This document shows, in pieces, positions 1 to 10,690 of a DNA stretch of 64,000 bases (position 1 is the first letter of the stretch; every line of letters starts with the position of its first letter). Source of the stretch: Trema orientale (taxonomy: Eukaryota; Streptophyta; Magnoliopsida; Rosales; Cannabaceae); the NCBI GenBank assembly GCA_002914845.1, contig JXTC01000282.1, positions 305,241 to 369,240 of the forward strand. Reading direction: 5' to 3'. The translations under genes were made by a program, and so were the position numbers. Under the pieces are notes generated by a model. The model ran no database searches. It had not been told where the DNA came from and was given only the letters and a program-made list of their open reading frames with translations.

Positions 1-129
1 CACTACCACCACCTTTACCAACTCACTCCCTTTTCTCTCTTGACTCACCCAACTCGCCCAAGTAAAAGAAAAAAAGTTCAATAATATTATTCCATTTGGG
101 CTTTCTTCTTGTTTGTTTTTGTTTTTCAT
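1..129 (+). promoter_or_regulatory. Upstream region and likely 5' leader of the kinase gene
   Basis: The window opens with a CT-rich stretch (about 25-60), common in plant 5' leaders, followed by an A-rich segment. A W-box core (TTGACT) lies near 40. No convincing TATA box is visible, so the core promoter is probably outside the window. Confidence 0.4.
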
Positions 130-1800
130 ATGGGTTATCTCTCCTGTAATGGGGAGTCGGCCATAGCCACTTGCGATAGCTACAACTGGTCCGAACTCAA
201 GAGTAAGGCCATTAAGACACGCAGAAAACAACCCAATAAGCGGCTGAACGTCAGAGAGTTCTTCTACGAAGAGCTTGCCGCCGCCACCAATGGCTTCTCC
301 GCCGAGAGCTTTTTAGGTAAAGGCAGCCACGGAAGCGTCTACAGAGCCGTTCTCGACGACGGGAAGCTCGTCGCCGCCGTCAAGAAGACCAAACTGCCCT
401 CCAACTCCGCGTCGAGTTTTCACCACCACGGCGGCGGAAACTGCACCACTCCGGCGGAGAACGAGATCGAGATACTCTCCCGCGTTCAGCATCCGAGGCT
501 TGTGAATCTACTAGGGTTTTGTACGGACGACAAGGAGAGGAAGTTGATCGTCGTGGAGTACATGCCCAACGGGTCGCTATACGACCTTCTCCACTCCGCG
601 TCGAGGCCACCCGGGTGGACCCGGCGGGTCCGGTTCGGGTTGCAGGTGGCGAAGGCTGTTTACGCGCTGCACGCGTCGAATCCGCCGGTGATCCACCGGG
701 ACATAAAGTCCTCCAACGTTCTGATCGACCAGGACCGGAACGCCCGGCTGGGCGACTTCGGCCTCGCCCTGAGGGGGCACGTGGAGGACGTTCGCGTGAA
801 GTGCACGCCCCCGGCGGGAACGTTGGGGTACCTCGACCCAGGCTACCTCGCTCCGGGGGATCTAACGGCCAAGAGCGACGTATTCAGCTTCGGGATCCTC
901 CTACTCGAGATCATCAGCGGCCGAAACGCGATCGACGTGAACTACAGCCCGCCGTCGATCGTCGACTGGGCCGTCCCCGCCGTGAAGCGCGGGGACTACG
1001 CCGAAATCTGCGACCGGAGAATCGGACCCCCGGCGGACCCCGCCGTGATCCGCCACCTAGCGGTGCTCGCCGCCAGGTGCGTGAGGTCAACGGCGGAGAA
1101 GCGACCGTCGATGGCCGAGGTGGTCGAGGGACTCAAGGTCGTGAGAAGGAGAGCCCACGCGCCGCCCATATGGAATAATTTCAGGCAGCGCGTGAGGTGC
1201 GTGGAGAACGAGGAGCCGTTGCTCTGCCACCGTGAGGTTTACGACGGGAGCGAAGTGGACCTAGTGAAGATTCCGTCAACTGCGGCAGTGACGGTGACGC
1301 CACAAGGCGTGAGCCGGAGGAATAGGAAGGTATCGAGTGTTTCGGGCTCGGAGTGTAAGAGTAGAAGTACTAGTGATTCTAGTAAAAGTTGTAGTAGTGA
1401 TAAAGGTAAACGAGTGGTGAGGTCAAAGTCAATCGGATCGGTCAACGAGATTAAAGTGGGGCCCGAATCCGAGTCAAACATTGGTGATAGCAACACCGTT
1501 GCGGCGGTGGTGGGCGGCGGAACGAGGAGGTCAGGGGTAGCAGTGAAGGTGGTGCCGGCGGTGGTTCGGCTGAGCAAGTCGAGGTCGCTTGGAGTTTCGC
1601 GCAGTCAGCGGGTGGTGCTGCAGAGGTTTGTATTCGAGTTTGAGAGGGACCCACGTCCGGGCCCACCCCAAGGGCCAGGCCCAGGCCCAGCTCGTTCAGC
1701 CAAGGAATTTGATATGTCCAAATTGGTTCACGGTTTAGATGATGAGAAATCTGATAAGAAATTGCTGGAGAAACCACTTGTTACTGGTGCCGTAAAGTAA
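130..1800 (+). CDS. Receptor-like cytoplasmic Ser/Thr protein kinase, At3g51990-like
   Basis: Intronless, 556 residues from the chosen start. An in-frame ATG at 109 would add seven residues (MFVFVFH), but the conserved MGYLSC start is at 130. Gly2 and Cys6 could carry lipid anchors (inference); there is no signal peptide or membrane segment. Kinase domain about 58-340: glycine loop GKGSHGSV (63-70), ATP lysine K85, candidate helix-C glutamate in NEIEIL (E112), catalytic loop HRDIKSSN (189-196, D191), DFG (209-211) and the subdomain-IX stretch SDVFSFG. The segment GTLGYLDPGY has glycine where kinases usually keep the APE glutamate. IVDWAVPAVKRGDY and EKRPSMAEVV are typical of this plant subfamily. 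The tail after about 345 is basic and serine-rich (for example RSKSIGS), probably disordered and a possible phosphorylation target. Coding GC is high compared with the flanks. The catalytic residues suggest an active kinase; substrate and pathway are unknown. Family assignment is firm, exact orthology is not. Confidence 0.96.
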   Translation: MGYLSCNGESAIATCDSYNWSELKSKAIKTRRKQPNKRLNVREFFYEELAAATNGFSAESFLGKGSHGSVYRAVLDDGKLVAAVKKTKLPSNSASSFHHHGGGNCTTPAENEIEILSRVQHPRLVNLLGFCTDDKERKLIVVEYMPNGSLYDLLHSASRPPGWTRRVRFGLQVAKAVYALHASNPPVIHRDIKSSNVLIDQDRNARLGDFGLALRGHVEDVRVKCTPPAGTLGYLDPGYLAPGDLTAKSDVFSFGILLLEIISGRNAIDVNYSPPSIVDWAVPAVKRGDYAEICDRRIGPPADPAVIRHLAVLAARCVRSTAEKRPSMAEVVEGLKVVRRRAHAPPIWNNFRQRVRCVENEEPLLCHREVYDGSEVDLVKIPSTAAVTVTPQGVSRRNRKVSSVSGSECKSRSTSDSSKSCSSDKGKRVVRSKSIGSVNEIKVGPESESNIGDSNTVAAVVGGGTRRSGVAVKVVPAVVRLSKSRSLGVSRSQRVVLQRFVFEFERDPRPGPPQGPGPGPARSAKEFDMSKLVHGLDDEKSDKKLLEKPLVTGAVK

Positions 1801-3944
1801 TTAATTAATAATAATTTAAAACAGTGAAATGCCAATAGAAAAGTGGGAGACGTCACCTGCGAGTGAGGCAAATGGAAAATTTTTGATTGATTAATTGATT
1901 GGGAATATCGAAATAATGAAGATGGGTCGTGATCATCATGTGGGATGCTTTTTTGACCCGTCTTTCACTTTGCCTCCCTGTTTGACTAGAATCACTTGTG
2001 CTAGACACCCGTACTACAGAGCTCAATAACATATTCTTGTAGAGCTCAATAACATGTTTTTTATTTTTTATTTTTTGTGAAAAAGATATTCACTTGATTA
2101 CTTTGCTTTTATTTTCTCTAAATTATTTTTCTTTTGCTTTTTTTTTTTTTTATAATCAGTATATGAATGATGGAAAGCGTCAAAACGGAAAACGATAAAG
2201 GAAATATATATAGTGTGTTGTAAAATGACTAGAGAAGTCTGATTGAAAAAGAAAAAAGCAAAAAGAAAAAAAACATTAGAGAGAAACAAATATTGGAGGA
2301 TCACCTAGCATGCAAGTCAAGTATGGATTCTGCGCTCTAATGTCACGCAGATGAAAAATGGTGCCACCATATAACGAACGGGGGCCTATATCCATCATAT
2401 TAATTACTGCAGAAGATTTTATCCCCAGTATGTGGCTGCTATTAGCCACTTGTCTTTTAACAAAAATGGTTGATGGTCCACCAATATGCTAGGGTCACTT
2501 CACTACTCTCTACTGAGTTCCAAGACTCTTTAATGCCGTCACAGCATATATTAGCAGACAATCGATGTGATTGTTTGGGCCGCGGCTGGTTACCCTGCCA
2601 AAAAGGTGGGGGAAAAAAAAAAGGGCAAAAAAAAAATCGTTTTGTATAAGATGATTATGACCATGTGATTTTTTGCTTATATAAAATAAACTTACTATTA
2701 AAAACATAAAAATTTATGAAATAAAATTTTAATTAGAAGATGAAGATGAAATTTCTGCAATAGAGGAAGACCACTCTCCATTTCTAAAACAAGTCTAGCT
2801 AAATCTTGTGAATTTTATCACTAATATATGATTAACCACGGTAATAGGTGAAAAAAAAATTGCAAAATAAGCAAAATACGTTTAATATTAGTTGACCAAA
2901 CACTAAATAAGCCAATATACTTTGACTTTTTCAGAATACCATAAAGTACATAAGATTGCTATTTTGATAAGATGTCTGTGATAGATTTTTTTGCAGAGAT
3001 TAATATTTGTCGGCACTGATACTTCTAGATTTAGAATTCATAAATTTTCAAATCTTGAAGAAATCCACTTAATAATATTAGAAGCCACTAAATCTCAAAT
3101 CAAGTGAGACAAAATAACAATTATATATAAATTTACATTATCATGCAAAATAAAGAGTTATTAAATAAAAATAAAAAGAAAAGAAAATTCCACAAAAGAG
3201 AGATGAATGATCTTTGGTAGAGTAGTATTATGAGGGGTGAATAATGAGGGGATTGCACGGTTTTATTTTTATGCTATTTTTAAATTCTTCATACTGTAAT
3301 TACCTAATTATACGGTGGCGACTTGACGGTTTTTTAGTTGGTGATAGGGCGGTATGGTGCGATTTTTGAGTAGTTATATTATTTTAAGACCTAAAATTAA
3401 GTAATTATTTTTTTAAAAAAAATTGTAATTCACATCATAACATAAACTCAATTTTAATCCGATAAAATGTTAACAATACTAATTCATCAAATAACAAAAA
3501 TTTGATACCTATCAACGCTTCACAATCCTTCAAAAAATATTCTTCTAAAAAAAATTATAATATTAATTATTTATAACAAAGTTTCATAATCATCTTACAA
3601 TAAAATCTTATAAAATAATAGAGTTCGTAATTAAATCTTCATAATATATTCCATTAAATAAATAAAATTTTAAAAAATAAGTTCGCAAAATTAAAACACT
3701 AAATAAATTATAATGGCATAATATCAAAATGAGTTGTTTTTTTAATGTGTTTAAATTTAGGTGGGCAGTACAATTTGAAACGGGTCTGAAAAGACGAAAA
3801 CCGTAGCTGATTATTCATATTTATTGCGGTTTTCGTTTTGGACAGTTTTTCGCAAGCAGTTTCATGCGGATTTGACAGATTTTGAGTGGGTTGGTTTTTT
3901 TTGTTCACGCCTACTAATAATCATAAAACTCCGATATTTTTTAC
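1801..3944. other. Intergenic, AT-rich; decayed repeats
   Basis: This is the 3' flank of the kinase gene and then spacer. AGAGCTCAATAACAT occurs twice close together at about 2019-2056. The stretches 3230-3420 and 3730-3910 contain pieces such as GGTGCGATTTTTG and GGGCAGTACAATTTG that look like worn dispersed repeats. I see no gene. Confidence 0.5.
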
Positions 3945-4106
3945 TACAGTAGGGGCGCCTCTACGTAGGGCCATATCTATTCACCGTTGGATAGAAATCT
4001 GTATATAAATAGATTCTCCACAGATTTCCGTTATTCCCCACAGATTCCCATCCAACGATAATTAAGGCATGACTTTACGTAGGACGCCCCTACCGTAGCC
4101 ATCCCC
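3945..4106 (-). mobile_element. Mutator-type MITE, family A copy 1
   Basis: About 160 bp with inverted ends containing CTACAGTAGGGGCG on the left and the complement of CTACGGTAGGGGCG on the right. The whole sequence matches, in opposite orientation, the copy at 37145-37316. Flanks TTTTTTACT and TTTTTTAAT suggest an imperfect 9-bp duplication. This copy lacks the outermost bases of the left terminus present in the other copy. No coding capacity. Confidence 0.8.
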
Positions 4107-4509
4107 TTTTTTAATTATAAGTTTACGTTTTACCCATCGCCACGTGTATAAGCCTTTATGAAATATCACACCCCATAGTAAATTAATTATTTATCGGTAC
4201 GCGGTTCTAGATTATTTTTCTCGCTCCAACGAAAACAAAGGCAATGACATGTCGTGGATTCTTTTGTCGGTTGTGCTGAATACTATTTAATGTTTATTCT
4301 TGATTGCTTCCGATCGATTGGATTGGTTAAACTTAAACATAGAGCTCTAGAAATATTCGAGTATTTGACTCTTGCCTGCCATATTAGTGTGGAAGTTACT
4401 CTTCGGTCTTCCCTATGCATATAATAAGCTTAAAACTGAATAAGAAGATTTAGGGCTACGCTTATTTTCCGAATAGCATAAATGGGCTGATATTATCTAA
4501 TTTTTATTT

Positions 4510-5668
4510 GGGTTTCTAACACTTATACCTATAAAAACCGAATAGCATTACAAAAATACGGAAGTTAGAGTGTTTTCCAATTTTTATACGGTTTTAATTA
4601 GGAAAATATCATTTTTTAAAAAATATTTAAAAAATTATCATTTTTAAAATAGTTACTGGTTACCGGTTTCTGGAAACTAGTTACTAGTTATAAATATCTT
4701 CGATTACAAGTTACTAGTTTCTGGAAACTGGTTACTAGAAACTAGTTACTATTTTAAAAAATGGTATTTCTATAAATATTTTAAAAAAAAAATAGTATTT
4801 TTCTAATAAAAACCGTACCGTACCGTGAAAAATACAAAAGTACCGTATTTTTCCAATTTTTTTTTTCAGAAATACGGTATATTTTCTAATTTCTCCTTTT
4901 TATTTGGCCTTCTTACAAAATTCCACACCCAAAGAACAAAAAACCCGGACGAGCTCAATTGTTTGAAAATTCTGGATTGATTTAAAAAAAAAAAATCACC
5001 TTTTGAAATTTTTTAAAAACTTTTAAATAATATTTAGAAAAATATCACTTTTCTTTAAATTAGTATTTTTCAATGGTACTCAATGTAATCAGTTAGGTTA
5101 CTTGGGGTAACCAGTTTAGTTATTTGAATACTAGTTACCTCAAGTATCTCATCAATTAATAAAAGTGGTATTTATGTAAATATTTTTTAAAATAGTACTT
5201 TATATAATTAAAATATGAGATTTTTGAAGGAATTTAAAAATCTGGGGTTTTTCAATTTTTTGGAAAAGTTACCATATAAAATCAAATTTTGTCTTTTTAT
5301 TTTAATGTGAAAATTACGCATTGTACAATATTTTTAGAAAAAAAATTAAAAAAAATACGGTGGTCTATGATTTTTTAGATCCGGTACGGTTTTTATTTTA
5401 AAAATATCATCTTTTAAAAGATATTTAGAAAAATGTAATTTTTTAAAATAGTAATCAGTAACACCAGTTTTTGAGTACCAGTAACTGGTAACCAGTTTTC
5501 AGAAACTGATAACTAGTAACCATTTTAAAAGTAGTATTTTTTTTTGAAAACTTTTTAAAAACTGATATTTTTATAATAAAAAAAATACGACAATTGGATT
5601 AAAAAAAATTGACATCCTTATTTGTGTAATTTTTTTTTGGTTTTTATACGTAAATGTGTTAGAAACCC
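4510..5668. mobile_element. Inverted-repeat element with palindromic arms (family X)
   Basis: The outer ends are inverted repeats of about 33 bp beginning GGGTTTCTAACAC, with roughly 28 matches by eye. Each half carries an AT-rich arm with repeated AAAAATATCATTTTTTAAAA-like text around a tract built from GTTACTAGT, GGTTACC and TTTCTGGAAAC units that are themselves palindromic. A different repeat (family Y, 4962-5290) sits between the halves. One arm of a related copy is at 42569-42960. No ORF; no clear target duplication found. Confidence 0.65.
4962..5290. repeat. Family Y repeat, copy 1, nested in family X
   Basis: AT-rich repeat with a core of GGTAACCAG, GGTTACTTGGGGTAACC and TTACCTCAAGTATCTCATC flanked by AAATATTTAGAAAAATA-type text. 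The same organisation occurs at 5930-6290 and 58368-58740. Its place between the two arms of the 4510-5668 element suggests insertion there. Ends are approximate. Confidence 0.55.
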
Positions 5669-5929
5669 TATTTTAATTGGCAGGTTATAAATGTTTAAAG
5701 GAACCTTTCTTGTAATTTCATGACAAATGATTTCACTAATTTGATTAGTTTTCACCTTTAGTGATCTAATTTTTTATTTTTACAAATGTTATATGCATGT
5801 GAATATTGTCAAGTTATTCTTGCATGGCACATTTTCCATTCGTTTCTCTTATTGAAAAAAATCAAATAAATGAATAGATATAAATATAATTCCGATTCTC
5901 TTAATAGTGGCCTTTACCCGTTAATTTTC

Positions 5930-6290
5930 TCTTATAAAAATATCACTTTTGAAATTTTTCAAGAAAAATAATATTTTTAATAAATATTTAGAAAAATACC
6001 ATTTTCTCTTCAAAATTAGTATTTTTCAAAGGTACTTGAGGTAAAAGATTGATTACTTGGGGTAACCAAGCAAGTTACCTGAGGTAACCAGTCAAATTAT
6101 CTCAGATAACTTGATTGGTTACTTCAAATATCTCATCAATTAATAAAAAATGAAAATTTTCAAAATATTTTTAAAAGTGGTATTTTTCCAATTAAAATCC
6201 GAGATTTTTCAAACAATTCCAAGATCTGAAATTTCTCTTTTTTTTTTTTTGAAAAATTATCATAGAAAATAAAGTTTCCTCTAAAATTTT
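5930..6290. repeat. Family Y repeat, copy 2
   Basis: Same layout as the copy at 4962-5290: AT-rich arms around alternating GAGGTAACC and GGTTACC motifs, then CAAATATCTCATCAATTAAT and a phrase resembling AATCCGAGATTTTTCAA. Roughly inverted-repeat in design, non-coding, ends approximate. Confidence 0.55.
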
Positions 6291-8262
6291 TATCTTGGAC
6301 TAGTGCATGTTTCTTCATCTTAAATAGTGCCTAAAGTCCAACTTGCCACAACGTAATTTATAAATATTGCCTTTTCTTGGGGCTTGAAATAATTCTATTA
6401 CAGAAATCTTAAATTCAAGTAGCTAAGGTAAGAGCATTCCTTCTTTTCAATAATCACTACCTTTAATTTTTTTTATTTATTTTATTTATTATTTTTAATT
6501 AAAAAAAGAGACTTAAAATATGAAGCATCGTGAAAATTTTGACAATATTCAGGAACTTTTGGAATCCATATGGTTTGAACCATGTTTTCTTTTTTACATG
6601 TTTCTAACTTGGTTCAGAAACACAAAAGACCAACAATTCTTATCTTCCACAAAATTGAACCTACATATTCTTTATCGCTGGTTTTACTCGTATTTCTTAA
6701 AAAGAGATTAGATACATTACACTATGAGTATGTTTACTAATCAGTAATGAAAAGAAACGGAAATAAAAAAAGAAAGGGAAACGGGACGGGTTTAAAGAGG
6801 AATGAAAATGAATTAAAAGTTGAATCATTTTTTTAAACTTTAACTAACTATGGGAAGAATTTTTCAAAATAAATTGTCCTAAATAAATATATAAACACAT
6901 AAATGAAAAGGAAAGAAAATTACTTTCTTAATTCTCATTTTTTTCAGGTTTATTATGGATTAGTAAATATGCACTACATTCTAGATTAATTACTAGTAAT
7001 ACAATTTTTTCATTATTATTTAATATTTTTGGCTTTGCAATGAAGCAAAACATGGGAAGGTGTACAACTTCCATTTCCTTTGCACTTATTATGATTATGA
7101 ATTAGACCAACCAGAATACTGGTGCCACAGACTAGTACTACTCACGCAGATGGCAGGCTTGGAGATCAGTACACAGTACCAGCTTTTTTCCTTAAGTGCG
7201 CATTAAATTGGCCCCAAATTCCACTTGAATTTTCACAATTTCCTAAATCTAAATTTCATGGTAGATTGATTGGCTGGCAGAAACTTAATCCTTTTCACCT
7301 ACTTCTCATTTGAACTGAATTTTTTTTGACTTAGAGGGCAACAACCTTGAAATCTTGTAAAAAATTGTCGTTATGATTAGATTGGGCTTATTGGAAATGA
7401 CAATCTCTATTGGTAGTTAGGCTATTCACGTCATAGATAGAGCAATATGGGCTCAATAATGAGGTTCACGACAACCATTTAAACCAGGAGAATTACTACA
7501 AAAAGAACGAAAATTTTGTAAAATCCATATGCATGTTTTAAATTTTTCGATCAACACAACGTCTAATCTTTCACCCACCAGGAGACTTGAGTTTAGAAAA
7601 TAGCTTGGTGACTTTGATAGTAATATCACTGGTGACTATATCGCACAATTAGTATGAATGAGTCAATTTTTAGTCACTTATCTAAATACAGGGGGAAAAA
7701 AAAGGATTAAAAAAAATTAGAACTTTTAATTAGTTCCCAAAATGACCGTTTTGGATCTAATTTTCTTTTTAAACAAATAGGTTGGAAAACTGGCAGAGAA
7801 GCCTAACCCGTATTGAAGACAAATTGAATCACTGATAGTTAGACCGTGAAATTCAACCACGCCACTGCCACCGCCACCACTACCGCCGCAACTCCTTCTC
7901 TCATTGCCCTTTATACGAAAGGCTGAAAATTTGCTTTAGGAGAGGTAGGGAAGTTAGGCCAGCAGCGGAAAGCGGGCTGGCGGAAAAACGAGCCCATCGG
8001 GACAATAAGCTTATTATCGTTGACATTTAAATGACAACTCTTACAAACGACAATGAACAAAGAAAGAGAAAACAAAGGGACAAATGATAATATTCTCATA
8101 AACGACAATAATTTGATAGCGACAATGTCTGCTAAAAGTTGGCCGAGTTTCGAGATAATGGGCTTCTATAATCTCAAAAGTGCAGGAAAAAAATTGGAAC
8201 AAGGGGAGTGAGTGAACTCCTTAACAGCTAGCTAAGGAGTATACAAGTATACAGGACTCTTA
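6291..8262. other. Intergenic, no gene recognised
   Basis: AT-rich spacer. A short GCC/ACC-rich run (CCACTGCCACCGCCACCACT) lies at about 7863-7885. Small open frames near 6520 and 7122 have no recognisable domain and no coding-like composition. Confidence 0.5.
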
Positions 8263-8957
8263 GGCTCGTTTGATTCCAGTGATGTAATGGTAATGGTAAT
8301 CAGAATGGAATAGAAAATAAATGGTAATGTAATTATACTCTTTGGTTAGAGTAGTGAAAACAGTAGCTAAATGTACGTTCTTATGTTTAGTTAACTGTGA
8401 AAAAGAATGGAATTAGCTGTATAATGACAAAAATACTTTTAAGCTTAAAATGAATATTTTAAGTGTTTTAAATTACATATAAAATTAAATTATTTTATTA
8501 ATTAAATTACTATTTTACATTTAACATTATTTTATTTTATTAATTATTTTTATTAATTAAATTAATATTTTATTAAATTATTTTACATTTACCATTATTT
8601 TATTTTATTTTATTATTTTATTAAATTATTATTTTATTAAGTTATTTTAATTTAGCATTATTTTATTTGTTAATTATATTATTATTTTATTAAATTATTT
8701 TACATTTAGCATTATTTTACTTTATTGTATTATTTTATTAGGTTCTTTATTAATTATTTTTTATTAATTAAATGATTTAATTAACTAGTATTCTATTCTA
8801 CCTTATTATACCGAAGATTAGGTAGAATAAAATTTCACCATTTTTTTTTTCAATGGAAAGACTTTTCCTAATTAGACTTTCTAACTAAATAATAAAATTA
8901 GATTATTTTAAAATTATTTTCATTCCATTCTTTTATATTACCCGATCAAACGGGACC
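8263..8957. mobile_element. Tourist/PIF-Harbinger-like MITE with AT-rich tandem core
   Basis: Bounded by direct TTA duplications (8260-8262 and 8958-8960), the PIF/Harbinger signature. The inverted ends begin GGCTCGTTTGAT and GGTCCCGTTTGATC. At about 695 bp it is long for a Tourist MITE because positions 8440-8790 are an array of degenerate TTATTTTATTAAATTATTT units with recurring ACATTTAGCATTATTTTA. No ORF. Confidence 0.8.
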
Positions 8958-8989
8958 TTAGTTCAAACCTTTTATAAAGAAAACGGTGC

Positions 8990-9029
8990 GTCCTCAGTAC
9001 ACCAGGGCCTTTTTGGCGCATGAATACAC
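8990..9029 (+). repeat. Left arm of a 40-bp inverted repeat pair
   Basis: Starts GTCCTCAGTAC and ends ATGAATACAC. Matches the reverse complement of 10651-10690 at 36 of 40 positions by hand count. The arms enclose 1.7 kb and could be the ends of a DNA transposon. I found no convincing target duplication. Confidence 0.6.
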
Positions 9030-9688
9030 CACTCAGCTCGACCAATGCGCGTTAGATATGTCTAGCTATTACATGCTCCAACCGGTTTACAAACCGGTCT
9101 TTTTCTGGTTTTTTGCAGATAGAAAAGGCACGGTAATTTATAACAAAAAGGCCTGGGAGCAACATATGTTCACACTACTCCACGCGTGTATATGCCACTC
9201 TCACAATTTTATTTTATTTTCCACATGTGTATCTATTTTTTCTTTTTTCTTTCTTCTTTTTTTTTTTTTTTTGAGAAAACGATGGCTTATGGTTGTGGAT
9301 ATATATAACTGACAAATATATATTACATATACATAATTGACAAATACAACCTAAACCCATTTTTCCATAATTACAAATATTAGGGAAAAATTACAGTTAA
9401 ACGAAACAAAGTTAACAAATAAATTATGGTAGGTGCCTTGAAAGATGGAAAGTGCAGTATAGTAATAATCTATATACACTTAATAACCTATATATTTCTC
9501 ATCCCAATGCATAATCTCTTTGAAAATTACTGATAACAATATAAATTGGATAGTTATCCCCTTTAGAAACAAACTCAAATAAATTAGATATTTTTCCAAA
9601 TATAACCTATGCATATTTATATAGATATTGTTATAAATATTTCTTATGCATGCATTTGTACTTATAAACATATCCTATGCATATATAT

Positions 9689-9993
9689 TAGAGCTGTATA
9701 TTTGGATCGAGTCAAACGGGCCAGCTCGAAACCCAGCAATACGGCCCGAGGGCCGGGCCTAGGGATAGTGCCATGGGTGTTGGCCCGTTGGGGCAAATTT
9801 TCGTTTAGAAAAATAATTTTTATAATAAAAGAAATAGCTTGAGGTCGGGCCTGGCCCAACCCGCCAAGGTTTAGCTGGTCCAGCCTTTCGCCTAGCAGGC
9901 CCTACGAATGGGTTGGCCGGTAGTTTTAAAAATCCTCTCGTTTTTCTTTTCAAGCCGTTCGGGCCGGGCCGGGTGGCTCGAATTACAACTCTA
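9689..9993. mobile_element. hAT-type MITE, GC-rich core
   Basis: 305 bp with ends TAGAGCTGTA and the complement of TAGAGTTGTA. Flanked by ATATATAT (9681-9688) and ATGTATAT (9994-10001), an 8-bp duplication with one mismatch as expected of hAT elements. The inside is rich in GGCCCG/CGGGCC words and contrasts strongly with the AT-rich surroundings. Small open frames across it are chance products of this composition. Confidence 0.75.
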
Positions 9994-10650
9994 ATGTATA
10001 TTGACAATACGTGCATGATATTGGGGTTAAGTAGACAATTACCACTTTTTTCAAATGTTGTTGCGTTACTTATTTATCTCTATTGTTATTTGCTATTTTT
10101 TTTAATAGCAAAATACATAAATAAATAAATAAATATGTTTTTCTTTTTTTTTTATTTTCTTCAATTATTGTTTTATTTGAAGTTGTATTGCTGTGACCAT
10201 TTATTTTTATTTCTATTTTTTTTTAACACATGTGACCTATATTTTTGCCTAATTAATTTAGATTAGGCTATTTTCCAAGCCTATTTTAAGAAAACAAAAC
10301 AAAACGACACTTTGACACCTTAATCCAAGTCAAAACGACAAATCATACTGCTTATACCTCAGTGCCAATTTCCGTGCCTTGATATAGGCAATGAATATTA
10401 GTCCGTTCTCCCATGTGCGCACTCTCTTGTACCTTACGTAGCTTTTCTTTGTGCACTTCCTTGCGAGTCCCACTCCGAGTGTGTGGCTGATTACTATTTC
10501 TAACCCTTGGCCCAAATAGCTTTTGCAGAACTATCTCGCTATCCAAGTAAACTGGCTGGGTTGGTCGCTCTTTTTCTTGATTTAATAAATCAGTTAAATT
10601 GCTACCGTTTAGATTAATAAAGATTCAATTTCCTCGGTTAGATATGGATA

Positions 10651-10690
10651 GTGTATTCATACGCCAAAAATGCCCCGGCGTACTGAGGAC
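10651..10690 (-). repeat. Right arm of the 40-bp inverted repeat pair
   Basis: Reverse complement partner of 8990-9029. Between the arms lie the hAT-type MITE and about 600 bp (10050-10650) with no recognisable gene. Confidence 0.6.

Noticed and set aside
519-1178. 219-codon open frame overlapping the kinase gene in another frame
   Set aside because: It results from the high GC content of the kinase coding sequence; the kinase frame has all the conserved motifs.
8986-9312. 108-codon frame with a mixed, protein-like first half
   Set aside because: It starts in the 40-bp inverted repeat and ends in a T-rich hydrophobic run; no domain is recognisable.
10330-10546. Overlapping minus-strand frames of 61 and 64 codons
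   Set aside because: No recognisable domain, two competing frames, and position inside a probable transposon interior.
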